A stretch of DNA of 64,000 bases from Mytilus californianus (taxonomy: Eukaryota > Mollusca > Bivalvia > Mytilida > Mytilidae), in the NCBI RefSeq assembly GCF_021869535.1, contig NW_026262593.1, forward strand, positions 61,216,318 through 61,280,317, given 5' to 3'. Under the pieces are notes generated by a model. It had not been told where the DNA came from, did no database searches, and worked only from the letters and a program-made list of their open reading frames with translations. A program made the position numbers and the translations under genes. The first letter of the stretch is position 1; every line of letters starts with the position of its first letter. Shown piece by piece: positions 54,886 through 64,000 of the stretch.

Positions 54886-55740
54886 ACATTAATGGTCAAT
54901 CACAACATAAAGAAGGAAAGTGACTTGTCCGTTCCAAAGAATTATCGAAAACAAAGCGAAAACAAAGACAATAATGACAATAAATGTGCCAAATTCTATT
55001 AACAATGTTGTAAATGAAAAGAGATATTGTTTGGAAATTTGAACTATTTGTGTATGAAAAATGTATTCATAATTGTTACTATTTATACAAATAATTAATG
55101 TCTATTCAAAAAGACAGGGGTTATAAAATTTTCTTTCAACAAACTTTCCTGACCAAATGTCCCAAGGCAATATCTTCCGACCGTAAATGGTCCTTTATAT
55201 ATTTTAAAGAACAATAAGATAATCAGATACTAAGAACATGTTTTGTGTCATTCTTTACCATGATGAAGAGGGTGAAAATTCTTGCATTTCATTGGTCGAA
55301 GGCACTTAAGGCCTAAAATAAGATTTTATTTGTTTGGCATTGCCGTTCGACCACATACAAAATTTGCCTCCCGAATATTTTTTTTTGCGTTTCCTTAATA
55401 ATTCTTTTTTGGTAAAAAAAAAAATCGGAATCATGCCGGAATTTTTAATCGTATCCGCGGAATTTGTTCCGAGCTTACTTATCGTAAAAGCCTTTGCTGT
55501 ATACTATATTCAGAGCAAACGTTTAAAAAGACATATAATAGAAAAACGTCTGCCAAAGGTAAATATGTAAAAGAGGACATAAGTGGAAAGCACCCCCCCT
55601 TTTTTTTGCTGCCATGCCTCAGTTAAGGGAGGTGAACTTTTAATGAAATAAGATATTCAGCTATTCTTAGGAGGAAACATTGGAGGACGTTCTGAAAGAC
55701 CTTTAAGAGCACTTATTTTTTTTTATTTTTGGTAATGCAG
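54886..55740. other. No recognisable gene
   Basis: The 78-codon plus frame at 55334-55570 is hydrophobic and AT-driven. A polypyrimidine tract TTTTTTTTTATTTTTGG at 55715-55733 leads into the acceptor of the next exon-like frame. Confidence 0.4.
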
Positions 55741-55992
55741 ACACTTGATGTCTGCTTGACGTCGTCGCTTCATGGGATAGAAGCTTTCCACCCAGACATG
55801 ACAGAACAAATATCTGTTGCCTTAACTTTTGATAGATCTCTAAAATATGTAAATGTTATTATTGAAAAAGTTTGCCCTGAAGCAGAGAACATGAAAGCAT
55901 CAACTAAAAGTCAAAACAAAAACGATTCATTCAAGATTAGGATGGCTGAAAGATGTCAATTGTATATTAAAGAACATATTATTTTATCCTAA
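55741..55992 (+). CDS. Exon-like frame of 83 codons, unknown protein
   Basis: A strong acceptor (T-rich tract then GGTAATGCAG|ACA) opens a frame in phase 0 that runs to TAA at 55990. It contains CLTSSLHGIEAFHPDMTEQ, SLKYVNVIIEKVCPE and a basic KSQNKNDSFKIRMAERC part before a hydrophobic end. It looks like the final exon of a protein. No motif is recognised and no start codon is near. Confidence 0.4.
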   Translation, partial: TLDVCLTSSLHGIEAFHPDMTEQISVALTFDRSLKYVNVIIEKVCPEAENMKASTKSQNKNDSFKIRMAERCQLYIKEHIILS

Positions 55993-56586
55993 TTTTGAAG
56001 ATTCTTCAACACATTCCTGAAGGCTGAAAATGTCGCAAAGTTGTTGAACTTGGGCCGTTTCAAAATCTCGAGAAACAAAATCAAGAGTTACATCCCTTAG
56101 ATTTTTTTAATACTTCCGGTTTACTTTACAAATCCATAATTATATAGATTTCTTGTTTTAGGCTGATAGATAGTTTATAATTGCATCCACCAATACATTT
56201 GACTGATCCTTTAACAAATAAACTATAACTTACAAGTGTTTTAGCCAATACAGGTGAAAAACTGATAAAGATATAGGTAATTTGTGATAGACGGTCACCT
56301 ATTTTCGACCTACTTTATTTTATTTGTATCGATTTCATACACATATATTCATTATGATGTATTGGCATATTTATAATTTATATGATTGGAACAACACGAA
56401 CACTATATGCTGCTTCAAGTTTTAAGTGTTTTTAAAGACACAACAAATTTAATAAACTGTAACTGTTTTAGTAATGTTTTTGAAATTATTTTTACAAAAA
56501 ACATGAAGGGTTACATGAAATTCAGCCGGTCAGACAAGCATGCCTCTCTTTAATATTGCGTAAATAATACTTATCATGTTTTTTAG
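55993..56586. other. No recognisable gene
   Basis: AT-rich sequence without frames or recognised repeats. A T-rich acceptor tract at its right end leads into the next exon-like frame. Confidence 0.4.
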
Positions 56587-56587
56587 A

Positions 56588-56719
56588 GAAGATTGTGAAG
56601 ATCAGCTGACAGTGACACAAGACCCACTTTCATCTCCACCTGAGTTTTGTGGGTGTGGTGGACCCTACAACCACAGATGGGCCCCCACGGACAACTGTTT
56701 TCCTTACATACATATTTGA
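56588..56719 (+). CDS. Exon-like frame with Cys-Gly-rich segment
   Basis: After ATCATGTTTTTTAG| a 43-codon frame reads EDCEDQLTVTQDPLSSPPE, then FCGCGGPYNHRW and DNCF before a TGA at 56717. Base composition is clearly less AT-rich than its flanks. The minus strand is also open here in two frames, so the strand is uncertain. With the short exon-like piece at 56747-56812 it may mark a real, unrecognised gene. Confidence 0.3.
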   Translation, partial: EDCEDQLTVTQDPLSSPPEFCGCGGPYNHRWAPTDNCFPYIHI

Positions 56720-56746
56720 TATTGAATTGAGTGATAAGTCTTGCAG

Positions 56747-56812
56747 CTCCTGGGGATACGTTTCCTCCCAAGCCTGGCAGAGGAAGTCAAAGATCTGGGC
56801 ATATATTATCAG
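56747..56812 (+). CDS. 66 bp internal exon-like piece
   Basis: It is bounded by an acceptor AAGTCTTGCAG|CTC and a donor TATCAG|GTAATC, is exactly 22 codons, and in phase 0 reads RFLPSLAEEVKDLGIYYQ preceded by LLGI. Both splice borders fit and the sequence is protein-like, which is unusual for chance. The phase continues neither from the frame at 56588, which ends in a stop, nor obviously into a later exon. Confidence 0.35.
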
Positions 56813-57703
56813 GTAATCATAATTCATGTGACCTATTATAAGTTTTAGTGACACATCACATCATATTAACACAAAATATATAAAGGGTGAAGGCTGATGG
56901 GTGCTTCTTGGTATATAGCTAAAACAAAATGTGCAGTAAAATCACAAAACAGTTTGGTTTCTTTATACCTGTTTTATTGATGGAGGAAGCAGGAGTACCC
57001 CGAAAGAACCACAAACGTTTATTGTATGATTTATGCGAGACCCTTTTTGATAGTTTTATACATTTGTATGCATTTGTTTCTGTAGGTTAGATCCCTTTCT
57101 CCTGTTTTGTTAAAAAAAAAACCAAAAAGACAATGAACTGTAACTTCAATTTTATTTTGAATAAAACTATTATCGAAAATCAACCAAATTTAAGAAGCAT
57201 GGAATGTGTGAGCTGGGTGATAAATCAAAACAATACTGAAAATCCACCCCCCCCCAAATAAAGAAAAAAGATTGCAAGACATATAATACTGTATTTTATT
57301 TTGGAGAATATAACACAGGCTGACACTGGTAATGGTATACAGTTGCACAGCTCCAGGGAACCTAAGCAGACAGATAAGATGAAGGCTTTGGACAAGATGA
57401 AATAACATACACATCATCCTTTTTTTAAATCACTTGTACATCAAATTGAAATCCAGACTTTGTTTCCAACAAAGACCTCTAGTCTGTATAAGTTCTATGA
57501 ATCTGTAATTTTCATTTACAAAACGTAAAGTGTAGTGAGCTGACCTTGAACTTAATGACGCACTCTAAATCATCAGATTCCTCAGTATCTGTACATGAAT
57601 CAACAACATTTGATGTGTGTGTATAAAGTTTAAAGTATATACCAGTCTTAGCATATGTTATTGGTCCTTAACTGTAAAATATATTATTTTTATGATCTAT
57701 CAG
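56813..57703. other. No recognisable gene
   Basis: This stretch holds a run of nine C near 57247 and AT-rich sequence. The minus-strand frame at 57190-57417 lacks support. Confidence 0.4.
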
Positions 57704-57802
57704 CTTCTAAAAAAAACCTGGACAAATGCAGAAATGGAAGTTTTACAGTCACTCGCAAAGAAACTAACAAAGATGGAAACCCTCCCATTAAAAACGATAT
57801 AA
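57704..57802 (+). CDS. Short exon-like frame resembling a Myb/SANT-like helix
   Basis: After an acceptor TTATGATCTATCAG|CTT the frame reads KKTWTNAEMEVLQSLAKKL and then MLP-like sequence (METLPLK) to TAA at 57800. The pattern W-T-x-x-E-x-x-x-L at the start of a helix and LP-K at its end is like the single SANT-like C-terminal domain I recall in several transposon-derived invertebrate proteins. A neighbouring frame continues NDIMKQNNLKSVMTKMYI, so one frameshift could extend it. Weak evidence. Confidence 0.3.
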   Translation, partial: LLKKTWTNAEMEVLQSLAKKLTKMETLPLKTI

Positions 57803-58260
57803 TGAAACAAAATAACTTGAAATCCGTAATGACCAAGATGTACATCTAAATCAAACCATGCAGTCTTTCTAATTTCCTTCCATGAAAAAAACCAGCCAAT
57901 TGTCAGTTATGGACGATAATGATAGATCAGTGTAGAAACTATATCTCTGTCACTATTTACTGGACACTAAATGTGAAAACACTGCACTTCATTTCAACAA
58001 CCTTAACATTACAGCGTATTTACCAGTAAGACAATTTTCGAAATTTATAAATTGTGGGCGGGATTGTTATATTTATCTTTCTAATACTGGTTAATGAAAT
58101 CATAATACAGTGTGTACTGGTTGGTCATTATCGCGTATGATACGATTTTGACACGCCTACAAAGCTAATGAATATCCATTACTTTATAGAAAACGTTTAA
58201 ATCAACCCCATTAAGTAAATTCTCAACAATACTAGTATATGGTATAGTCATCTTTTCTCC
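57803..58260. other. No recognisable gene
   Basis: I see no coding frame, no tandem repeat and no dispersed repeat that I can name. Confidence 0.35.
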
Positions 58261-58875
58261 CATTTTTGAGCAAAAGGAGTAAGTTCCGTAAGTGCCAAAT
58301 GTGCCCCCCCCCCCTCCCTTATAAAGTTCAAGGTTTCAGGATAAAACGGGTTTTAAGTTTATAAAAAGACATGTGAGAAAGTTAAATAGAACTTTTTTTG
58401 CCAAAGCTTTATTTTCAAGCACTGATTTTTACATCCCAAATAGGTTAAAAATAAAGATTTTTGCGATATTGGACAAAATTGTCCGGATTTCAACCAAATT
58501 AAGACCTAGAAAATATAGAGCGCAGACATCGACAAACAAAATATTCAAGTCAAATATGTAACATGTAATAACAAACATTAGGCTAACATATTTATGTTGT
58601 CGACGCATGCGCTTTATGTTTCCTCTTCAAAAAGTCAATGTCAATTAACCCGTTTTCATCAAATTTTCGCGGAAAATCAAAATGAGTGCTATTTGTGACG
58701 TCATGAATAGAACGCAAAAACATAAATTTTCATCAAAAAGACGTTTTTCCAATCTAGTTATTATATTAGGTACGAATCCTTATGACGTTGGTCAGTAAAT
58801 CCTTCTTTCAAATTTCATATAGAATGAGGGGCCATTTTAGGGCCTTATCGAACCCTACTCCTTTAGTTATTGAAT
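58261..58875. mobile_element. ~0.6 kb repeat with degenerate inverted ends
   Basis: The left end GCAAAAGGAGTAAGTTCCGT with AAGTGCCAAATGTGCCCCCC is similar to the reverse complement of the right end (AAAGGAGTAGGGTTCGATAA, GGCCCTAAAATGGCCCC). Inside are TTAACCCGTTTTCATCAAAT, TTTGTGACGTCATGAATAGA and TTATGACGTTGGTCAGTAAA, phrases I recall from a frequent dispersed bivalve repeat. No coding frame is seen; the 62-codon frame at 58373-58561 is not supported. It is probably a non-autonomous DNA element. Confidence 0.5.
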
Positions 58876-59144
58876 CTCTCTCCAGCTGACATTCCATTCC
58901 AAACAAGACTTTCCTGATTAAATTCTTAAAGTAATCAGAAAGCTCGTATGATCTACCTCCGAAAACATCTCAATATCTTGTAGGGCTGTAACAAGTTCCT
59001 TCATTTTCTAAATTGAATCGTTTGCGTCGTCATTTTGAATTTCTACCCTATTATTAGATATTTTTTTTGTATACATGGACCAAATCTGTTACCTCTTTAT
59101 TCAAATAGGATTTAAATAAATAAGCTTCATATTTCATACCGGAA

Positions 59145-59590
59145 TAACACATGAATATCTTCTAAAAAATGAAAAACCACAATGTATACCTTGCAACTGC
59201 AAGTATACTATTAAACATGTTTTAATTAATTGTGTTGACTTTGCTGATGTAGGAAGCATTTCAATGTCAATAATATGTATGATTTATTTGATAGTGTTCC
59301 AATAACAAATATTGTTTCATTCTTAAAAGAAGTTGGAATTTATTGTAAAATATAAAAATGTTGTATAAATTAAAAATGATTTTAATTTTTATGACCTTAT
59401 CTTGTGTTGAATTTTATTGTAAATAAACAATTTTGCTTCAGACTTGATTTTTAGTATATTGAAGGACCTTTTGTCTGATTTTAAAAAATATACTTTAAAT
59501 TGTTAAAATATTTGAACTAGCTCTCGCCGCGATATAGCCTTTTTGCGCTAAGGTGGCGTAAAGCAAACACCAATCAATCAATAAATCATA
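59145..59590 (+). mobile_element. 5'-truncated LINE: end of ORF2, 3' UTR and (ATCA)n tail
   Basis: The plus frame from about 59145 encodes the C-terminus of a non-LTR reverse transcriptase protein: HEYLLKNEKPQ followed by the zinc knuckle CIPCNCKYTIKHVLINC (CX2CX7HX4C), then VDFADV. A one-base shift near 59250 moves to a frame with KHFNVNNMYDLFD and IVSFLKEVGIYCKI ending at TAA 59353-59355. The knuckle and the FLKEVGIY end are as I recall for molluscan Jockey/CR1-like elements. The 3' UTR (59453-59570) matches the copy at 15062-15195 and ends in an AATCAATCAATAAATC tail. It is truncated and frameshifted, so inactive. Confidence 0.7.
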
Positions 59591-59820
59591 GGAAACGAAC
59601 CATGTGTGGAATCGTACTAAACAATCCCATGTTGACTTCAAGTCGTGAAGTCGTCGAACAAATGTCATACATGTTTTGGGATCGATTTTTCCCTTTTCAT
59701 GTCGAACTTATATGTTTTCCGAAAATATCAGACAGGACATGTTTTAGCGCATTATGCTAGGTCGTTCAGTTTTGATTTTATATTTGTCTTCATGTGATCT
59801 GTACTAAAAAATAGTTTTTT

Positions 59821-60438
59821 GTACAACTTGAAAGCCGTCCGTTCCAACAGCCTGTATATCACACAGTGTTTATATATATCCTCAACTTGTTCGCTATACC
59901 CAGTGAGTAGTGATGAAATAGATTGTAACAAAAATTATCAATTCACCACTGGTAAATTATTGTGTCAGGGATTTCGTTATCATGAATTACTTACAACTTT
60001 TACTAAATTCTTTCATAGATACAAAGATTTGATTAGTAAATTTGGCTGCACCTGTAGGAAACTTATAAAGTATGGTATTTCACACCCTGAATTTTACGGT
60101 AATATTGTACTAAAAGCGCGGAAATCACTATGTGATCCGTGTAAACTCTTCGAACCTTTAATCTTGTAAGTAAAGGTTTTCTTAACAATGATGTAATTAG
60201 CTCTTTGTTGATGTGGTTCATAAGTGTTTCTCGTTCATGATATAGATTAGACCGTTGGTTTTCCCGTTTGAATGGTTTTACACTAGTCATTTGTGGGGCC
60301 CTTTTAGCTTGCTGTTCGGTGTGAGCCAAGGCTCCGTGTTGAAGGCCGTACTAAGAACCAAAATGGTCTACTTTTTACAAATTGTGACTAGGATGGAAAG
60401 TTGTCTAATTTGCACTCACACCTCATCTTTATATCTAG
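59821..60438 (+). mobile_element. Retroelement C-terminal frame plus 3' UTR repeat
   Basis: An open frame without ATG (59821-60169, 116 codons) reads CLYISSTCSLYPVSSDEID, then LLCQGFRYHELLTTFTKFF, HRYKDLISKFG, YGISHPEFYGNIV and CDPCKLFEPLIL. The order of a 'G-F-x-Y..L..T-F-T-K-F..R-Y..L-I-S-K' block and 'G-I-S-H-P-x-F-Y-G-D/N' is what I recall in C-terminal parts of molluscan reverse-transcriptase proteins. It is followed by the dispersed repeat TAGACCGTTGGTTTTCCCGT ... GGAAAGTTGTCTAATTTGCA (60232-60430), which recurs without coding sequence at 13983-14233. This suggests the repeat is its 3' UTR. The element class is uncertain. Confidence 0.5.
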
Positions 60439-60612
60439 GTAATTGAAAGAGCATTTGGTGTGTTGAAAAGGACGTTGTCTTCGTCTGTAATACGTTTGCA
60501 AAAGAACTATTCAGTGTATTTGTCAAATAATGTCAGCCTGTTGTGTTCTCCACAATATCTGCCTATTAGGGATTTGATTTGCCTGTTACATATAACAACT
60601 GAAATCCAATAA
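60439..60612 (+). pseudogene. Harbinger/HARBI1-like nuclease C-terminal fragment
   Basis: Right after the repeat, and after an acceptor-like TTTATATCTAG|, the frame reads VIERAFGVLKRTL and continues 57 codons through KNYSVYLSNNVSLLC and SPQYLPIRDLICLLHI to TAA at 60610. (V/I)ERAFGxLK is the hallmark of the last catalytic segment of DDE_Tnp_4 (Harbinger and HARBI1) proteins, with Glu as third acidic residue. The rest is not clearly conserved. It probably belongs to a transposase whose upstream part was separated by the retroelement insertion. Confidence 0.45.
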
Positions 60613-61584
60613 ATTGTTGTATTAAATATAATTCCAGGATCTTATAATGCCCTAGATGTTGTGAACAATAAGGTGTAAATGACCTCTCTGGAAGAGGAGG
60701 AAAGTTAACCAAGCGAAGAGTTCTCAAAAGTGGGAAATATAAGATGAAAGTTGTACGTCGTATCTTCTCGGATTCTGGTGGACAATATGTAGGAGAGAAC
60801 TTTCCAGTAAATGAAGACAATAGAGAAAGGACCTTAAAGAGAAACAATCTTACTATCAGAGTTAAACAGAGTCAACGTCTAATAAATGACGATAAATCCA
60901 TGATTAAAGTAGCAAAACGTGTGCCAGTTTAATTCTCCTAATGCAATAACGTCTCCCATGTTTGATGTAGCAGACAATGAATCCTTTAAAGAGTTTAGAT
61001 TGTATTGCCGTTCATTTCCCATAACAGTCGTATATAATTCTACCATGAACCGCATTGTGGTAGAACTATGGTAGGGAACACTTCAGTTTAATGCCACATT
61101 GGACACCTCCATAAAGGTACGTATTTGACATTGACTGTAAATACTCTTAACCAAAGTTAGGGTCCAATGGATTGTCTAGGTATAGCCAACATTTGTTAAT
61201 AAAATATTGACAGAAAGTGTTGACGGATTGATGTAATCACAAGTCGTTTAAACATCTTCCAGGTTGAACGTCTACCAAGTCACAGAAACCATGTCAATTG
61301 AGGCAAAAAAAAACTCCGAAACAGTGGTGACATCTGGCTACGCTTCTTTACAACACTGCCATCAGCCCTTTTTATAATCACAAGATTCTTGTGGTTGCGC
61401 TTAATTATTAACAAAATGATTTAAGATATTCTTCGAATTGTCAATTTTATTAAACATTTACACAATATATAACAATTTTGATAACACTGAAGTATACAGC
61501 AAGGAAATAACGCGAAATATTTGGAACTTTTTTTTTTGGGGTGTAGTGACTCAACTCGTACTGCTCCATTATTCCCGGGTACAA
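60613..61584. other. No certain gene
   Basis: A 62-codon plus frame at 60744-60932 has balanced composition (RRIFSDSGGQYVGENFPVNE, then basic) and could be an exon, but it shows no splice border or motif. A minus-strand frame covers the same stretch. The remainder is unassigned. Confidence 0.3.
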
Positions 61585-61698
61585 ATGGATGACAAAATTA
61601 AGGAGGTGTGTCGGGAAATTTACCCAGATTTATCAATAAAAGGAGAACAGCTGGCTGGAATTGCAGCTATATTAAATTTACAAAGATGTTGTAGTTAA
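61585..61698 (+). CDS. Short frame with a possible helicase-like N-terminus
   Basis: ATG at 61585 starts 37 codons: MDDKIKEVCREIYPDLS, then IKGEQLAGIAAILNLQR. The 'I/LK-x-EQ-x-x-x-I-x-x-I/L' spacing resembles the Q-motif region of RecQ-like helicases in transposon-rich invertebrate genomes, but the nucleotide-binding loop that should follow is absent. Weak evidence, possibly a relic. Confidence 0.22.
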   Translation: MDDKIKEVCREIYPDLSIKGEQLAGIAAILNLQRCCS

Positions 61699-61984
61699 CC
61701 TTCCTGTTATTTTCCATCTTCTTCCAGGTAAGTGAGAAACCAAATTCGACGAAGATGCAGATAATTTGATCTGAACGATATCGGTTCAACGATATCAGGA
61801 TATAGACTTATACTGGCAGTTCTGTAATACTTTATATCATTCTACCCATCTTGTAACTGTTCGCACATTTAAACAATAAAATTGTCGTTTCGGCCATGTA
61901 CATTGTAGAATGTAGTATGATCAGGTCAGGAATAACCACCAATTGGTGGATTATACCTCAATTGACATATAATGGTATCGGGTC

Positions 61985-62045
61985 CGTTCGCGCCCAATAC
62001 ACATTCGCATCCTACACGTTCGCACCCCACACGTTCGCCCCCTAG
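61985..62045 (+). repeat. ~15 bp GC-rich tandem repeat (ACACGTTCGCACCCY), four copies
   Basis: Units GTTCGCGCCCAATACAC, ATTCGCATCCTACAC, GTTCGCACCCCACAC and GTTCGCCCCCTAGGG follow each other in otherwise AT-rich DNA. I recall similar TTCGCACCCTACACG arrays in other bivalve sequence. Confidence 0.8.
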
Positions 62046-63707
62046 GGGGAATTCGGGAATTTTTAAATGAAATATTGTTTTAATTGATTTGATGATTAAT
62101 TATTAAATGTTAATTATGTATGATTACTGGTAATTGGTATTTATACACAGCCTAATTTGGTGTTATTGTTGAGTGTTTAAAAATCACGATTGTTGTTTTA
62201 ACTTGCTTTGATGTAAATACTGCATGTATTTAGCTTGGTATGAGCACAATAACAGGCATCAGAGGCAATATTTACTAGCAAAAACAATGCATGTTCTCCC
62301 ATTTCTCCAATTACCTAATTTGCTAAGACTTTAAATCCATAGCCATGTAGAATATGAAGGCAAGGACCGTGTAGGTATCAATAACCTGTCAGCGTACAAG
62401 ACTACGGGAAAGTTAACGGTAAAACAGGAAGTATTTGACCTGAAATCTGCTTCTGTGATGTATACCTGCGGTACAAATAACTACATTAGACTTAATGGAA
62501 ATAATATCCCACAAACAATAAATTTTAATTATTATCAGCACAATTGGGTCGCAATCGATAATTTTTAAAGGAAATACTAATGGCTGCTTACTTATACCTC
62601 TCAAATAAATAATACCCTGCAATTTCAATCGGTATAATTCTAGAATTTAAGAGTTGACAAAGGTAAAGAAATAGCAACAGAGACTGCGAAGAAATACGAA
62701 ATATAACCCAAATGAAAAACACTGAGTGAATTAGATTTAGACCTTTCCATTGATTCAATTTGGTGCCAAACTTTTTACTTTTCATTATTCCCATTTATAA
62801 ATGTCACAGGCATAAAGTAAAACAGTATTAATCAATTTATTTAACATAGACATCAAGTTCGTATTGTACGGCGCCTGAAATTTTTTTTAAGCTATCAAAT
62901 CCCCTCCATAAAAGAAGTCGTCCAGGTATGAAAAAAGAGGATACATTCTCCCATTTGCATAGTCCACTGTATCAGCATACATGTGATTATTAATTGTATA
63001 CATATATAACCATTAATAGAATGTTATACTATGAATCAAGAATAATATTCTCATGGGTCTGTATTTGTTTATAAATTTGTGTAGATATCAATATAACAAA
63101 TAAAGTAGATGTTAGCATCTAAAGGTATCCATATATGGCCTTCAACGATGTGTGTTGTCTTAATCAATAGCAAATAAGAATGGAACACGCCATTCAGTGA
63201 CCAGACTGTTGTCAAGTTGGAATTTGACACATCAGGTATCCAAAATCCGCACGGGCATGTATGTACCCGCCTATCCATACCTCTTTTTCGTCCCAGCCCA
63301 GTATTATATGTCTATGTTTTGCCCAAGTACATGTAGGTAATCTCTTAGTTTGATCAACAGGCAAGAGCTAAGTTTGACTATATGCCAATTAATTCTTTAA
63401 ACTGTAAGATAGTAAATACACCAATGGTACATAAATATATATTTAAACAAGTCACACATATTGTGATAAACTATTGTTTGTCTACATGCGAGGTTTCGTT
63501 TGGGAAAATTTGTCATTTTTAATTACTTTCTAAATTTTTTTTATATTTTTTTCATTTCAGTTTCTGTTTTAATCCCTTCACATATCACAAATTTTCTAAT
63601 GAATCGGTTTCAGCTTCTGTGTTTTCAAATTTACTTTCGTGGTTAATGTTCAAGTTAAAAGACGCGGACCTCGTTGGAGACACCTATTGAACTAAGAAAT
63701 GTCATAA
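62046..63707. other. No recognisable gene
   Basis: The minus-strand frames at 62413-62794 and 63069-63278 lack motifs and splice borders. No repeat family is recognised. The DNA is AT-rich and probably intergenic. Confidence 0.35.
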
Positions 63708-64000
63708 CGTTATAATGCAGATGTGACTAAAACCACTATCAATCAAATAAAAAGACAAATTGCTAACTACTGGGTCAATGAAATATCGGTTATTGCCAAT
63801 CTGTACCAATGGTTAAAATACCTTCAGAGAGACAACTTCATGGCGGGTAGAATCCACAACATATTAAAGACAAACATTCTGAGAGTATTGCATGGACAAT
63901 TATTAAGTGTCATTATCAAATCTGGCCAATGCATATCATTTGCTGATAAAGTAACAAATAAACTTGGAGTAGGCGAAGACGAACATTTTGGTAAATTTAA
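63708..64000 (+). mobile_element. LINE ORF2 fragment running off the window
   Basis: The frame is open from 63708 to the edge: TTINQIKRQIANYWVNEI, then QWLKYLQRDNFMAGRIHNI, and a stretch ending in NKLGVGEDEHFGKF. The order of a 'YW..EI' helix, 'LKYL', 'G-R-I-H' and a later 'NK' matches what I recall of the region between reverse transcriptase and the terminal zinc knuckle in molluscan non-LTR elements. Such proteins continue with a CX2C knuckle like that at 59.2 kb, which would lie beyond the window. An acceptor-like TTATAATGCAG sits at 63720. Confidence 0.45.

Overview
This window is AT-rich eukaryotic DNA, almost certainly from a marine mussel or a close bivalve. That assignment rests on dispersed repeats I recognise from memory as common in Mytilus-type genomes: the (ATCA)n-tailed SINE whose 3' end reads GCCACTGGACGTTAA, the GCCAATGAGACA repeat, the CACAGCATAGGTTTCTGACA repeat and the GTCCGACATAATGACGACGG-type repeat. 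There are no operons, rRNA genes, tRNA genes or bacterial features. No complete host gene is visible. What is present is a dense mosaic of transposable elements, satellites, broken transposon genes and a few isolated exon-like reading frames.

Layout. 1-18.2 kb: five copies of a ~420 bp SINE, four with clear 11-13 bp target-site duplications. One sits in a DDE/RNase H-like gene fragment and one in a retrotransposon gag fragment. There are also tandem repeats of 205 bp, ~155 bp and ~60 bp, a frameshifted zinc-finger transposase N-terminus (ISL2EU/Harbinger-like), minus-strand zinc-knuckle and low-complexity frames, a tRNA-type SINE and a LINE 3' end. 18.2-50.4 kb: a satellite field built from a degenerate ~43 bp monomer with higher-order units of about 1.9, 2.3, 2.5 and 3.0 kb. 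It contains four copies of a ~0.9 kb non-satellite block (here 'R'), two of them preceded by 70-bp-arm palindromes. The fourth R is split by an 8.24 kb insertion with 25 bp terminal inverted repeats and a TA target duplication. That insertion carries a ~258 bp satellite (about 15 copies), a 0.63 kb inverted-repeat element and a complete but dead Tc1/mariner element. A ~1.5 kb part of the satellite is inverted near 48.5-50.0 kb. 50.4-64 kb: mostly non-repetitive AT-rich DNA with a C2H2 zinc-finger pseudogene, several exon-like frames with good splice borders, a Harbinger-like fragment, two LINE coding fragments and dispersed repeats.

How the parts relate: the order of insertions can be read directly from target-site duplications. 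The ~420 bp SINE, a tRNA-type SINE and the LINE at 15.1 kb end in essentially the same 3' sequence (TTAAGCAACCAACAATCAAT), which is the expected sign of a LINE mobilising SINEs. The most unusual object is the satellite field together with the TIR-bounded 8.24 kb element that has another satellite inside it.
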